Shown here in pieces: positions 24,881-32,735 of a stretch of DNA of 64,000 nucleotides. Both the position numbers and the translations under genes were made by a program. The DNA comes from Anaerovorax sp. IOR16 (lineage in GTDB: Bacteria > Bacillota > Clostridia > Peptostreptococcales > Anaerovoracaceae). Below the pieces are notes generated by a model, which made no database searches, was not told where the DNA came from, and saw only the letters and a list, made by a program, of their open reading frames with translations. Each line of letters opens with the position of its first letter. The first letter of the stretch is position 1. The DNA lies in the NCBI RefSeq assembly GCF_017168145.1, contig NZ_JADQTL010000010.1:558001-622000 (forward strand), read 5' to 3'.

Positions 24881-24884
24881 CGTA

Positions 24885-25274
24885 TTGACAAAAAGTGATT
24901 TGGAGCAAATTAAAGGGTTGAAAAGCGAAATCAAAGTTATCCAAGAGGACTTACAGAACCTACCCATGACTAAAGATAGTGTGACGGGTTCGATGGTGGA
25001 TTATCCTTACATAAAGCGGACTATGGTTATTACGGGACTCGATGAAGACAAAGGGCATAGATTAAGGCGTAAATTGGAGCGTAAACTGGGTGAGTTGCAA
25101 GATACACTTTTCGAAATGGAGGATTGGCTTGATTCGGTTAGAGATGCAGAAATGAGGACGATATTGAGGCTTAAATGTAGAAACGGTATGACAAATAAGC
25201 AAATAGCTTCCGAGCTTGGCTATGACAAATCTACCATAACCAAGAAAATAAATAAAATTCTTGAAGAGAAGTAA
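24885..25274 (+). CDS. ArpU/RinA-like late transcription regulator
   Basis: 129 residues from TTG 24885, chosen because GGAGGTG ends seven bases before it. Long helices (LKSEIKVIQEDLQNL; KLERKLGELQDTLFEMEDWL) precede a sigma-region-4-like helix-turn-helix at the C-terminus (MTNKQIASELGYDKSTITKKI). Size and position as the last gene before the terminase match ArpU/RinA-type activators that switch on phage late operons. Its binding site cannot be read from the sequence. Confidence 0.75.
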   Translation: MTKSDLEQIKGLKSEIKVIQEDLQNLPMTKDSVTGSMVDYPYIKRTMVITGLDEDKGHRLRRKLERKLGELQDTLFEMEDWLDSVRDAEMRTILRLKCRNGMTNKQIASELGYDKSTITKKINKILEEK

Positions 25275-25280
25275 CTTTCA

Positions 25281-25760
25281 ACCAATTCACCTTTTATTGG
25301 TGGTAAAATGTTAATAAGTCGAATAGGCTTAAACGAAAAGATAAGTCCATGAGACATCGTAGACTTTTCTCCTTACCTCCCGAAAGGGAGGGTTATGGCA
25401 GGGTAGAGTACTGGTAACTCACAAGCCTCATAAGCTTGGTTATATCGGTTCGAATCCGATTCCTGCATCCAAGGGACTACCGTTTATATGTTTCATCCGT
25501 CCCAATAAACTACTTAGAAACATATGCGCAAGACAGTATGACGCAATATGTGAGCATGAGCCAGCGTTAAATGCAAAGCGTTGAGGACAACACCCACGGT
25601 CTGGTATCCAGGAGTGAAACCGCATCGGAATAATGCGCGTCAAATATTTCAGACAAAAGACAGCTACAGTAGAGATATTGGGGCTGTTTTTAATTATGTG
25701 CGGATTAGCTAATGTTGTATTACCCCAAATACACGTCTATCGTTTCCAGTTCGCACATGA
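25281..25760 (+). ncRNA. Candidate large structured phage RNA containing a tRNA
   Basis: About 480 bases without a convincing reading frame but dense in complementary segments: ACCAAT/ATTGGT (25281, 25296); AAGTC/GACTT (25343, 25362); a CCTCCC-GAAA-GGGAGG hairpin ending near 25391; a tRNA (25397-25471); GGGAC/GTCCC (25473, 25499) interleaved with a 9-bp ATATGTTTC/GAAACATAT (25486, 25517) as a pseudoknot; CTGG/CCAG; CGCAT/ATGCG (25621, 25633); TTGGGG/CCCCAA (25678, 25723); ATGTGCG/CGCACAT (25696, 25752). Known GOLLD and ROOL RNAs are large, phage-borne and associated with tRNAs; membership is a hypothesis. Confidence 0.5.
25397..25471 (+). tRNA. tRNA with CAU anticodon (Met or Ile2)
   Basis: Cloverleaf of 75 nt with encoded CCA. 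D arm GAGT/ACTC, anticodon stem CAAGC/GCTTG with loop CTCATAA (anticodon CAT), a 5-nt variable loop, and T arm ATCGG/CCGAT with TTCGAAT. Acceptor pairs are G-C rich but the first pair is a G-A mismatch. The anticodon stem lacks the GGG/CCC of initiator tRNA. It could be elongator Met or lysidine-modified Ile. Phage-borne, inside a structured region. Confidence 0.82.
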
Positions 25761-25795
25761 TGTTAATAATGTATCGTTTGGAGTTGGAGGTAAGT

Positions 25796-25885
25796 GTGAA
25801 AGTAATAAATAGATTTCTTGAGTCAATAGCTTGGCTTCTGATTTGCATATACTACGCTGCAGGAAAGGGCCGACGGAAAAGCTAA
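25796..25885 (+). CDS. Possible 29-residue membrane micro-protein
   Basis: GTG start with GGAGGT four bases upstream. The peptide has one hydrophobic helix (SIAWLLICIYYAAG) and a basic end (KGRRKS), giving a likely single membrane segment with the C-terminus inside. No family recognised. It lies between the structured RNA region and the terminase, with a terminator downstream. Confidence 0.35.
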   Translation: MKVINRFLESIAWLLICIYYAAGKGRRKS

Positions 25886-25900
25886 CACATTGATAGAATT

Positions 25901-26065
25901 GTGGAATTGCTGGAAATGATACTTAGAAAGCTAGATGAAATAGAAAGTGGCATATCTAGCGTTAATAGCAATACTTCTAGTATAGCGGATAATACAAATT
26001 GGCTAGAAGATAAATTAAGTAACATAGGAAATGTAGTAGGATTCATAAATAGTAACTTAGATTAA
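25901..26065 (+). CDS. Possible 54-residue helical protein
   Basis: GTG at 25901, no clear ribosome site. The product begins ELLEMILRKLDEIESGISSV and continues NSNTSSIADNTNWLEDKLSN: amphipathic heptad-like helix rich in Ser/Asn, like short coiled-coil phage proteins. Ends six bases before an intrinsic terminator. Translation is uncertain; it might couple to the membrane micro-protein just upstream. Confidence 0.35.
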   Translation: MELLEMILRKLDEIESGISSVNSNTSSIADNTNWLEDKLSNIGNVVGFINSNLD

Positions 26066-26070
26066 ACCTT

Positions 26071-26101
26071 AGAACCATCATCACGGTGGTTCTTTTCTTT
26101 T
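26071..26101 (+). terminator. Terminator before the late operon
   Basis: AGAACCA (26071-26077) pairs with TGGTTCT (26087-26093), followed by TTTCTTTT. It stands 33 bases before the small terminase gene, so late transcription must start below it or read through it. Confidence 0.75.
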
Positions 26102-26133
26102 ACCCAAAACAAACAATTAAGTGAGGTGAGGTG

Positions 26134-26859
26134 ATGCCAAAGGCGAAAAATCCGAAAGCCGTCGAGGCAGAAGCCTTGTTCTTGCAAGGCATGAGATTAA
26201 TAGATATTTCAAAAGAACTTGATATACCGGAAGGAACTGTCCGTCGATGGAAAAGTTCTTATAAATGGAATAGCGAACGTTCGGAAAAGAAAACGAGCGT
26301 TCGGAATAAAAGTGGTGCGCCTAAAGGTAATAAAAACGCAGTTGATGGTGGAGCTCCTCCTGAAAACAAAAACGCAGAAAAGCATGGATTCTTCTCTAAG
26401 TGGCTTCCAGCTGAAACTTTGGAAATTATAGACCAAATGCCAAAGGATCCATTGGATGTATTGTGGAATCAGATTCAGATCGCTTATGCAGCTATTGTTC
26501 GAGCACAACAGATTATGTACGTGAAAGATCAGTATGATATTACTACGACTAAAATCGGAGAAGGATACAGCGATACTGGAAGTTCTGAAAAATGGGAAGT
26601 GCAGCAAGCATGGGATAAACAGGGAAATTTCCTAAAAGCACAGGCAAGAGCCCAATCAGAGTTACGATCCATGATTAAGCAATATGATGAACTGCTACAC
26701 AAGAACTGGGACCTTGCTTCCGAGGAACAGAAGCAGCGTATTGAGAACTTGAAAGCAAATACTGCAAAGATAAAGGGCGATGATTCGAAAGATGAAAAAG
26801 AAGATGATGGATTCATGAAAGCTCTTTCCGGAAAGGTTGATGAAGTATGGCAAGAATAA
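26134..26859 (+). CDS. terS: Terminase small subunit
   Basis: 241 residues from ATG 26134 behind GAGGTGAGGTG. The N-terminal helix-turn-helix (MRLIDISKELDIPEGTVRRWKSSYKW) binds the packaging site; a basic linker with GAPKGNKNAVDGGAPPENKNA follows, then oligomerisation helices and a charged tail. The pattern is that of PBSX/A118-type small terminases. Its end overlaps the large subunit start by 13 bases, so translation is coupled. Confidence 0.9.
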   Translation: MPKAKNPKAVEAEALFLQGMRLIDISKELDIPEGTVRRWKSSYKWNSERSEKKTSVRNKSGAPKGNKNAVDGGAPPENKNAEKHGFFSKWLPAETLEIIDQMPKDPLDVLWNQIQIAYAAIVRAQQIMYVKDQYDITTTKIGEGYSDTGSSEKWEVQQAWDKQGNFLKAQARAQSELRSMIKQYDELLHKNWDLASEEQKQRIENLKANTAKIKGDDSKDEKEDDGFMKALSGKVDEVWQE

Positions 26860-28199
26860 AACGCGCTATATTTAAGTTCAAGCCTTTTTCAAATAAGCAG
26901 CTTAAAATTCTTACATGGTGGCTTCCGAATTCACCAGTACATGATAAAGATGGAATCATAGCAGACGGAGCAATCCGTTCCGGTAAGACGGTGTCGATGG
27001 CACTGTCTTTTATTATGTGGGCAATGGATACATTTGGTGAAGAAAACTTTGCTATGTGTGGCAAGACAATTGGATCCTTCCGGAGAAATGTACTGACTGT
27101 GCTTAAGTTAATGCTTTGGTCACGAGGGTACAAATGGAAAGATCATAGAGCAGATAATCTGCTAGAAGTTACTCGCAAAGGCGCTACGAATTACTTTTAT
27201 ATCTTTGGTGGCAAGGATGAACGTTCACAGGACCTTATCCAGGGGATTACTCTGGCCGGGGTCTTTTTTGATGAAGTTGCATTGATGCCTGAATCATTTG
27301 TTAATCAAGCTACAGGGCGTTGCTCAGTAGAAGGTTCAAAGTTTTGGTTTAACTGCAATCCCTCTAATCCGTCTCATTGGTTTAAAAAAGAATGGATTGA
27401 CAAAGCAAAGGAAAAAGCCCTGGTATATCTTCATTTCACAATGGACGATAACCTATCACTTTCCGAGAAAATCAAAGAGCGTTATAGGTCCATGTATACC
27501 GGGGTATTCTTTAAGCGGTTTATTTTGGGTTTGTGGGTTGCTGCCGAGGGGGTTATATACGGACAATTCGCAGATAAACCCGAAGCATATACACTTAAAT
27601 TCAAAGATGATGCGGAAAAGAAAAAGTATTGCTCTGATATTGAATTTATTACGATCGGTATCGACTTTGGTGGCAATCGTTCATTGACTACCTTTGTTGC
27701 ATCTGCTTTTCATAGGAGATTTACAAAAGTAACGGCACTGAAGGACCACAACATCAAAGGCAAAAAAGGAGATATTGATTCTGATAAAGTGAATCAGGAG
27801 TTTATTTCTTTTTATCAGATATTACAAAAGGAATATCCAAACATTCCGATTCGTTATTGTTTCGCTGACAGTGAAGCACAGTATCTTATTAATGGCCTTG
27901 TGAAAGCTTGCAGAAAAGCTGGGATTAATATTCAAATTGGAGATTCATCTAAGAATGAAATTGTTCAACGTATTTATTGTGGAAATACACTATTAAATAC
28001 TGGGCGCATGATAATCCATGAGGATTGCACACGTCTTTCTGCGGGACTTCAAGGTGCTGTATGGGATGCAAAAGCAGCAGAGCAAGGAAAAGATGTGAGA
28101 CTGGATAATTTCAGCAGTGATATAGATATCTTGGATGCGTGGGAATATTCTTGGGAACGCTTCATGAAAAAACTACTTCCGGAAGGGGTGAGAAATTGA
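26847..28199 (+). CDS. terL: Terminase large subunit (PBSX family)
   Basis: Packaging ATPase-nuclease of 450 residues. Walker A GAIRSGKTVSMALSFI at about residue 45, Walker B AGVFFDEVALMPESF near 138, and a C-terminal nuclease domain with the first metal-binding aspartate in ITIGIDFGGNRS and a later ADSEAQYLIN. Length and motifs match the PBSX/Terminase_3 family. Its TGA overlaps the TTG start of the portal gene. Confidence 0.95.
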   Translation: MARIKRAIFKFKPFSNKQLKILTWWLPNSPVHDKDGIIADGAIRSGKTVSMALSFIMWAMDTFGEENFAMCGKTIGSFRRNVLTVLKLMLWSRGYKWKDHRADNLLEVTRKGATNYFYIFGGKDERSQDLIQGITLAGVFFDEVALMPESFVNQATGRCSVEGSKFWFNCNPSNPSHWFKKEWIDKAKEKALVYLHFTMDDNLSLSEKIKERYRSMYTGVFFKRFILGLWVAAEGVIYGQFADKPEAYTLKFKDDAEKKKYCSDIEFITIGIDFGGNRSLTTFVASAFHRRFTKVTALKDHNIKGKKGDIDSDKVNQEFISFYQILQKEYPNIPIRYCFADSEAQYLINGLVKACRKAGINIQIGDSSKNEIVQRIYCGNTLLNTGRMIIHEDCTRLSAGLQGAVWDAKAAEQGKDVRLDNFSSDIDILDAWEYSWERFMKKLLPEGVRN

Positions 28200-29653
28200 A
28201 CATTACTACAGTGATAAATTACTTAAATAAAGAACGTGGCTATAATATTTCTGCCGATTATTACGATAACATTATTGTCTGGTGGGATTGGTGGAAAGGG
28301 TATTATAAACCATTTCACAGCTTTAAAGAGATTGTTGGTGACGGGACTGTAATCGACCGCAAACTATACACTTTGAAAATGGCAAAGAAAGTTTGCGAGG
28401 ATTGGGCTTCGATTCTTCTAAACGAAAAGACAGAGATTATCATTGATGACAAAAGCAGTTCTCTATTTGTTCTTGGCAAGGAAGAAGAAGCTGGCGGTGT
28501 TTTAAACGATAATCTATTTTGGACAAAAGCAAATGAGCTTGTGGAGAAGGCTTTTTATTCTGGCACAGGAGCGTTTGTTCTTAGGTTTAATAAAGTAAAG
28601 CTTTTAGGAAATAAAGTTACCGGGGACAGTAACTCAAGCATTAGAATAGAGTACCTTCCAGCTATCAATATTATTCCACTTACAGTAAAGCAAGGACAGA
28701 TTATTGATGTTGCTTTTGTGTCTGAGGTTTTAAATCGTGGTGAGAAATTTATATACATAGAAACACATATACTTGAAAGCGATGGATATGTAATTACAAA
28801 TCAATACTTTAAGGAAGATGCCTCCGGTGAATCACTTACAGAATGTTCGCTCCCGGAGGGAATGCTAAAATCTTTCAGAACCGGGGAAAATGTACCTTTG
28901 TTTTCAATTATCAAACCGAACATTGTGAACAACATTGATGAATACATAGGATTGGGGACTTCAGTATATGCAAATGCAATTGATAACCTTGAAGGCGTTG
29001 ATCTTGCTTATAACAATTTTAATCGTGATTTCAAGCTTGGTGGAAAAAAAGTGTTCCTGAATGAGTCACTTACACAAAGAGATTCAGAAGGTAAAGTTAT
29101 AACACCGGATGATGTAGCTCAACAACTATTTGTCCGATTTGGTGATGAATTTATCGACAAAGACGGAAAAAACAATCTAATCCATGAGTTTAACCCATCT
29201 TTAAGAGTCGCCGAAAATAAAGACGGCATCCAAGGACAATTAGATTACCTTTCGTTCAAATGCGGTCTTGGTACTAAGCATTATCAGTTTAACGCCGGAA
29301 ATATCGTCACAGCCACTCAATACATGGGAGATAAGCAAGAGCTTATCCAAAACGCAAGCAAACACTATATCAATATCAAGGATGCGTTAAAATCGCTTGT
29401 ATGCTCCATTTTATGGGTTGGTAAAACAATCTTAAATCAGCCAGTAAATCCCGATGCACTCGTTACAATAACCTTTGATGATTCTTATGTCATTGATAAA
29501 GAGTCGGAACGAATCCGTGATCAGCAGGAAGTTAGAGACGGCCTTAAGCAAAAATGGGAGTACCGGGTTAAGTGGTATGGCGAAGATGAAGAGAAAGCAA
29601 AGGAGATGGTTGTTCAGGAGTCTAATGACGGTTTATTTGGTGGTGGTGAGTAA
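28196..29653 (+). CDS. Portal protein (SPP1 gp6-like)
   Basis: 485 residues starting at TTG 28196 behind GAAGGGGTGAG; longer upstream readings lie within the terminase gene. The order KKVCEDWASILLNEKTEI, then ENVPLFSIIKPNIVNNIDE and GLGTSVYANAIDNLEGVDLAYNN, is typical of Phage_portal/Phage_prot_Gp6 proteins. It forms the dodecameric DNA channel at the head vertex. The minor capsid gene starts at its stop. Confidence 0.92.
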   Translation: MNITTVINYLNKERGYNISADYYDNIIVWWDWWKGYYKPFHSFKEIVGDGTVIDRKLYTLKMAKKVCEDWASILLNEKTEIIIDDKSSSLFVLGKEEEAGGVLNDNLFWTKANELVEKAFYSGTGAFVLRFNKVKLLGNKVTGDSNSSIRIEYLPAINIIPLTVKQGQIIDVAFVSEVLNRGEKFIYIETHILESDGYVITNQYFKEDASGESLTECSLPEGMLKSFRTGENVPLFSIIKPNIVNNIDEYIGLGTSVYANAIDNLEGVDLAYNNFNRDFKLGGKKVFLNESLTQRDSEGKVITPDDVAQQLFVRFGDEFIDKDGKNNLIHEFNPSLRVAENKDGIQGQLDYLSFKCGLGTKHYQFNAGNIVTATQYMGDKQELIQNASKHYINIKDALKSLVCSILWVGKTILNQPVNPDALVTITFDDSYVIDKESERIRDQQEVRDGLKQKWEYRVKWYGEDEEKAKEMVVQESNDGLFGGGE

Positions 29654-31107
29654 TGCTTACACCAAAACAATTGGACAAATTACCGGATAATCTGGTGGTG
29701 TTGTACAGCAAGGCTGAAACTGACATCATTATAGATATGGCAAGACGTATTACTACATACGATTATTTTATTCCTGCAGCTCAATGGCAGTATATTAAAG
29801 CTAGGGAGATGGGACTGCTACACGACGAGATAATCAAAAGGCTGTCATACACAACAGGGATATCCAATAGTCAAATAGAGCAGCTTATGAAAGATGCCGG
29901 AGCTGAAGCTTTAAAGACTGATGATGCGATTTACAAATCAGCCGGATTAAGTCCCAAACCATTATCAGCATCACCTAAACTTCAAACCGTATTGGCGACT
30001 GGGATTGAAAAAACACAGGGGTTATTTAGAAATCTCGCAAAAACAACAGCTAATACAGCTACAAAGCAGTTTGAAAATATGTTGGATAGAGTTTATATGC
30101 AAATTACCACGAGTGCTTTCGATTATAACAGTTCAATCCGAATGGCTATAAAGGATTTAGCATCGAAAGGTGTCGCAACAATCCAGTATCCTTCCGGGCA
30201 TGTAGACTATATGGAAGTGGCTGTAAGAAGGGCAACCGTAACGGGGGTAAACCAGACGGCTGCCAAACTTCAAGAGGCTCGTGCGGATGAAATGGGGGGC
30301 GATTTAGTCGAAACAACGGCTCATGCTGGAGCAAGACCGGACCATGCTGAATGGCAAGGGAAAATATTTAGTCGTTCAGGTAAACATCCGAAATACCCTG
30401 ATTTTGTTTCTTCTACTGGATATGGAACAGGGGAAGGTCTTTGTGGTTGGAACTGTCGGCACAATTTTTATCCATTCTTTGAAGGTGTATCCGAACCTGT
30501 AAATACTAAAAAAGAGTTGGAAGAAATGAACGCCCTAAAATACGAATATAATGGCAATAATATGACCGAATATGAGGCATCGCAGAAGCAGCGGCACATA
30601 GAACGTCAGATTCGTCGTTGGAAACGTGAGTATGTGGGCATGGAAGCTGCAGGACTTCCAACAGATGAAGCGGCGGCGAAGGTTTCTCAGTGGAATAGGG
30701 TGCAAAATGACTTCTTAAAACAAACTGGTCTTAAATTGCAAAATGAACGTTCGCAGATTGCTGAGTTCAGCAAGAAGCAGGCAGGGAAGGTTTCGGTAGT
30801 AACAAGAAAGATTAATTCATACCAAAGCGTTATAGGAGTTGTAACACCAACGGGTATAAAAGTTACTGCAGTATCAAAGCATTTTGGAGAAAGGTGTATA
30901 GGACGTAATGTTTCGGCGAAAGATGTTCAGGATGCGTTGATAAATCCTATGAAAGTTGGTAAAATAAAAGCAAAAGATAATGGAGTCAGTCAAGAGTTCT
31001 TCGGGGAAAAAGCAAGAGTCCAAATTAATCCCGAAACAGGAAATCTTATTACTACATGGAAAACATCCAATAAACTGAGAAATAAACTTAAAGGAGGTCA
31101 TAAATAG
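29653..31107 (+). CDS. Minor capsid (MuF-like) protein with C-terminal toxin-like domain
   Basis: 484 residues. Residues 1-330 fit the phage minor capsid (Phage_min_cap2/MuF) family: HAGARPDHAEWQGKIFSRSG and GEGLCGWNCRHNFYPFFEG are its hallmarks. An alpha-helical linker (to about 390) leads to a compact extra domain of about 85 residues: VSKHFGERCIGRNVSAKDV, then VSQEFFGEKARVQINP and ETGNLITTWKT. His410, Arg414/418 and the late Thr-Trp pair recall BECR-fold RNase toxins (RelE, EndoU, Ntox50/PBECR groups) known to be fused to MuF proteins in temperate phages. Exact family not assigned. The small downstream gene is the likely immunity protein. Confidence 0.85.
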   Translation: MLTPKQLDKLPDNLVVLYSKAETDIIIDMARRITTYDYFIPAAQWQYIKAREMGLLHDEIIKRLSYTTGISNSQIEQLMKDAGAEALKTDDAIYKSAGLSPKPLSASPKLQTVLATGIEKTQGLFRNLAKTTANTATKQFENMLDRVYMQITTSAFDYNSSIRMAIKDLASKGVATIQYPSGHVDYMEVAVRRATVTGVNQTAAKLQEARADEMGGDLVETTAHAGARPDHAEWQGKIFSRSGKHPKYPDFVSSTGYGTGEGLCGWNCRHNFYPFFEGVSEPVNTKKELEEMNALKYEYNGNNMTEYEASQKQRHIERQIRRWKREYVGMEAAGLPTDEAAAKVSQWNRVQNDFLKQTGLKLQNERSQIAEFSKKQAGKVSVVTRKINSYQSVIGVVTPTGIKVTAVSKHFGERCIGRNVSAKDVQDALINPMKVGKIKAKDNGVSQEFFGEKARVQINPETGNLITTWKTSNKLRNKLKGGHK

Positions 31108-31316
31108 TGAAGTTAAAATTTAATAAAGAACAGCTTGAGTTACTGAATCAGATTGGTTTTGATTTCAATGTTGAAAAAGACCTTTCTGATGATGAATATT
31201 TTAAGATTGATGAAAAGGTATCAGATTATTTTGCTTATCGTGGTATAGAAAATGACGAAGCGAATAAAATCGGACAGATATGCGAAAGCATTATGGATAT
31301 CTTAGGAGAACAATAA
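31107..31316 (+). CDS. Putative immunity protein for the MuF-linked toxin domain
   Basis: 69 residues, acidic, all-helical by appearance (FNKEQLELLNQIGFDF, then YFKIDEKVSDYFAYRGI and NKIGQICESIMDILG). Its GTG overlaps the capsid gene stop, with AAAGGAGG inside the end of that gene, and a terminator follows directly. Small acidic product, tight coupling and position behind a toxin-like domain fit the immunity genes of phage MuF polymorphic toxins. The family is not recognised; the role is inference. Confidence 0.6.
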   Translation: MKLKFNKEQLELLNQIGFDFNVEKDLSDDEYFKIDEKVSDYFAYRGIENDEANKIGQICESIMDILGEQ

Positions 31317-31351
31317 TACCGCAAGGCAATGATGCTAAGCGGTATTTTTAT
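31316..31351 (+). terminator. Terminator after the immunity-like gene
   Basis: ATACCGC pairs with GCGGTAT over a 16-base loop and is followed by TTTTTAT. It begins within the stop codon of the small gene and should weaken readthrough into the capsid genes. Confidence 0.65.
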
Positions 31352-31374
31352 ACTCATTTTGGGGAGGAGTAATT

Positions 31375-31692
31375 ATGAATATACCTAAAAAAGTAAAAAT
31401 TGGTGGTAGTGAATATGTTGTTGAATGGGTTAACAGGCCATGCGAAAGCAACAGTTGTGTCCAGGGTGAAATATCATACACGGATACAAAGATTCGTATA
31501 AAAAATGATGAAGGATTCTCGCAGGATTACAAAGATTATATTTTTATTCATGAGGTTCTTCATGGTCTCATGTTTCATGCTGGGCTTGATCAAGATGATG
31601 AGACCGTTATTCGTACGCTTTCGTTTGCAATTCATGCCTTTATTAAGGATAATCCTGAAATATTCAATGCAAAGCCCCAGCCAAGGAACTGA
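31375..31692 (+). CDS. Small zinc metallopeptidase-like phage protein
   Basis: 105 residues behind GGGGAGGAG. The helix FIHEVLHGLMFHAGL near residue 60 is an HExxH motif followed by a second histidine, preceded by strands (VKIGGSEYVVEWV; YTDTKIRIKND) as in ImmA/IrrE-like and SprT-like folds. The third zinc ligand is probably among DDETVIRTLSFAIHAFI. It lies between the toxin-like capsid gene and the scaffold gene; role unknown. It is distinct from the ImmA protein at 9167. Confidence 0.65.
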   Translation: MNIPKKVKIGGSEYVVEWVNRPCESNSCVQGEISYTDTKIRIKNDEGFSQDYKDYIFIHEVLHGLMFHAGLDQDDETVIRTLSFAIHAFIKDNPEIFNAKPQPRN

Positions 31693-31706
31693 CTGGGGCA
31701 TGAGCG

Positions 31707-31885
31707 TTACTTGCCAGACTTGTTTTTTGTTGGATCAACCATGATATAAGACTGGCCAGGCTTTGTGTAGGTGGGGCTGTATGTCCTTTAGGTAAAGTTA
31801 CTTCTTTACCGGTACGACCGCCTCTTGGACCGACAACTTCATATTGTCCAGATTTTGGAGCCGACTCGCCTGGTTTAATACCCAT
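31707..31885 (-). pseudogene. YjzC-like small protein, frameshifted, on the opposite strand
   Basis: Starts at ATG 31885 (MGIKPGESAPKSGQYEVVGP) nine bases past AGGAGG. The reading frame is intact to PKGHTAPPT, then shifts: the expected ending PGQSYIMVDPTKNKSGK with a TAA at 31709-31707 lies in another frame. One base is missing near 31764-31770, where an ACA-CAA run replaces an expected ACA-CCA-AAG. YjzC-type proteins are small and of unknown function. A minus-strand TATAAT at 31940-31935 could be its own promoter, making it a moron gene. Confidence 0.65.
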
Positions 31886-32066
31886 TTGTACCATCCTCCT
31901 TTTACTTTGCTTTAAGATTTAATCTGATATTAAAATTATACCACATATAAATAGAAATAGATGGTAAATACTTCTTGAACAAAAAGATATTAGAATATTG
32001 TAAAAATTTATTGTCGTAAGCACAGACATTAAACAGGCTTATTTTTTATATCAAAAATTCGCCTAA

Positions 32067-32123
32067 CCTGTGGGCGTAACAATACAGGACGGCAGAGATG
32101 CAACCTCGTAAAACGCGTAGCCG
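32067..32123 (+). other. Structured leader of the scaffold gene
   Basis: Two stacked hairpins, CCTGT/ACAGG (32067, 32084) and CGGC/GCCG (32090, 32120) with an inner GAG/CTC, precede the GGGAATAG site of the scaffold gene. The preceding 130 bases (31890-32060) hold the moron promoter and A+T-rich spacer only. May tune scaffold translation; inference. Confidence 0.35.
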
Positions 32124-32136
32124 AGAAAGGGAATAG

Positions 32137-32715
32137 ATGAAACGAGAATTTTTAGAAACCTTATTTAAGGAATCAGGATTGGCTGATGACGTAGTGAAGA
32201 AAGCGATTGACGATATCATGGCCGAAAACGGCAAAGATATTGAAACCGAAAAGGCAAAAACAACTGCCAAAGATAGCGAACTCACTAAAGCCAATGAAAC
32301 CATTACAGGACTGCAAGCGGACATTAAAAAGTTTGATGGCGTGAATGTAGAAGAGTTAAAAACAAAGGCTTCTGAGTGGGAAACCAGATACAACACGGAC
32401 ATTCAGGCAGAAAAGGAAAAAGCGGAATCCATAAAGAAAGAATACAAGCTGAAAGAGGCTCTCAAATCGAATGGAGCTGTAGATCCTGAATACCTAATCT
32501 TTAAGCAGGGTGGGGTTGATAAGTTTACTTTTAATAGTGAAGGTAAAGTTGTAGGACTAGATGAAATTCTTAAACCGCTCAAAGAATCTACTCCAAATTT
32601 ATTTACAAACAGCAACGATTCATCCGTTATAGTCAACAGTGGTGGCGAGCATGGACAAGGTGGAGGCAAAGAGCCTACAACGCTACGTGGTGCTTTAGCG
32701 GATGCATACAAATAA
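32137..32715 (+). CDS. Capsid scaffolding protein (GP20-like)
   Basis: 192 residues, highly charged and helical: MKREFLETLFKESGLADDVV, then a coiled coil of about 75 residues, then SEGKVVGLDEILKPLKEST and a glycine-rich GGEHGQGGGKEPTTLRGAL tail. This arrangement is that of phage minor structural GP20/scaffold proteins, which guide capsid assembly and leave before packaging. It sits directly ahead of the major capsid gene. Confidence 0.88.
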   Translation: MKREFLETLFKESGLADDVVKKAIDDIMAENGKDIETEKAKTTAKDSELTKANETITGLQADIKKFDGVNVEELKTKASEWETRYNTDIQAEKEKAESIKKEYKLKEALKSNGAVDPEYLIFKQGGVDKFTFNSEGKVVGLDEILKPLKESTPNLFTNSNDSSVIVNSGGEHGQGGGKEPTTLRGALADAYK

Positions 32716-32735
32716 AATTTAGGAGGTAATAAATT

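Noticed and set aside
25275-25700. Group I or group II intron around the tRNA
   Set aside because: The tRNA is intact and uninterrupted, and I see no conserved intron core or a catalytic domain V-type hairpin.
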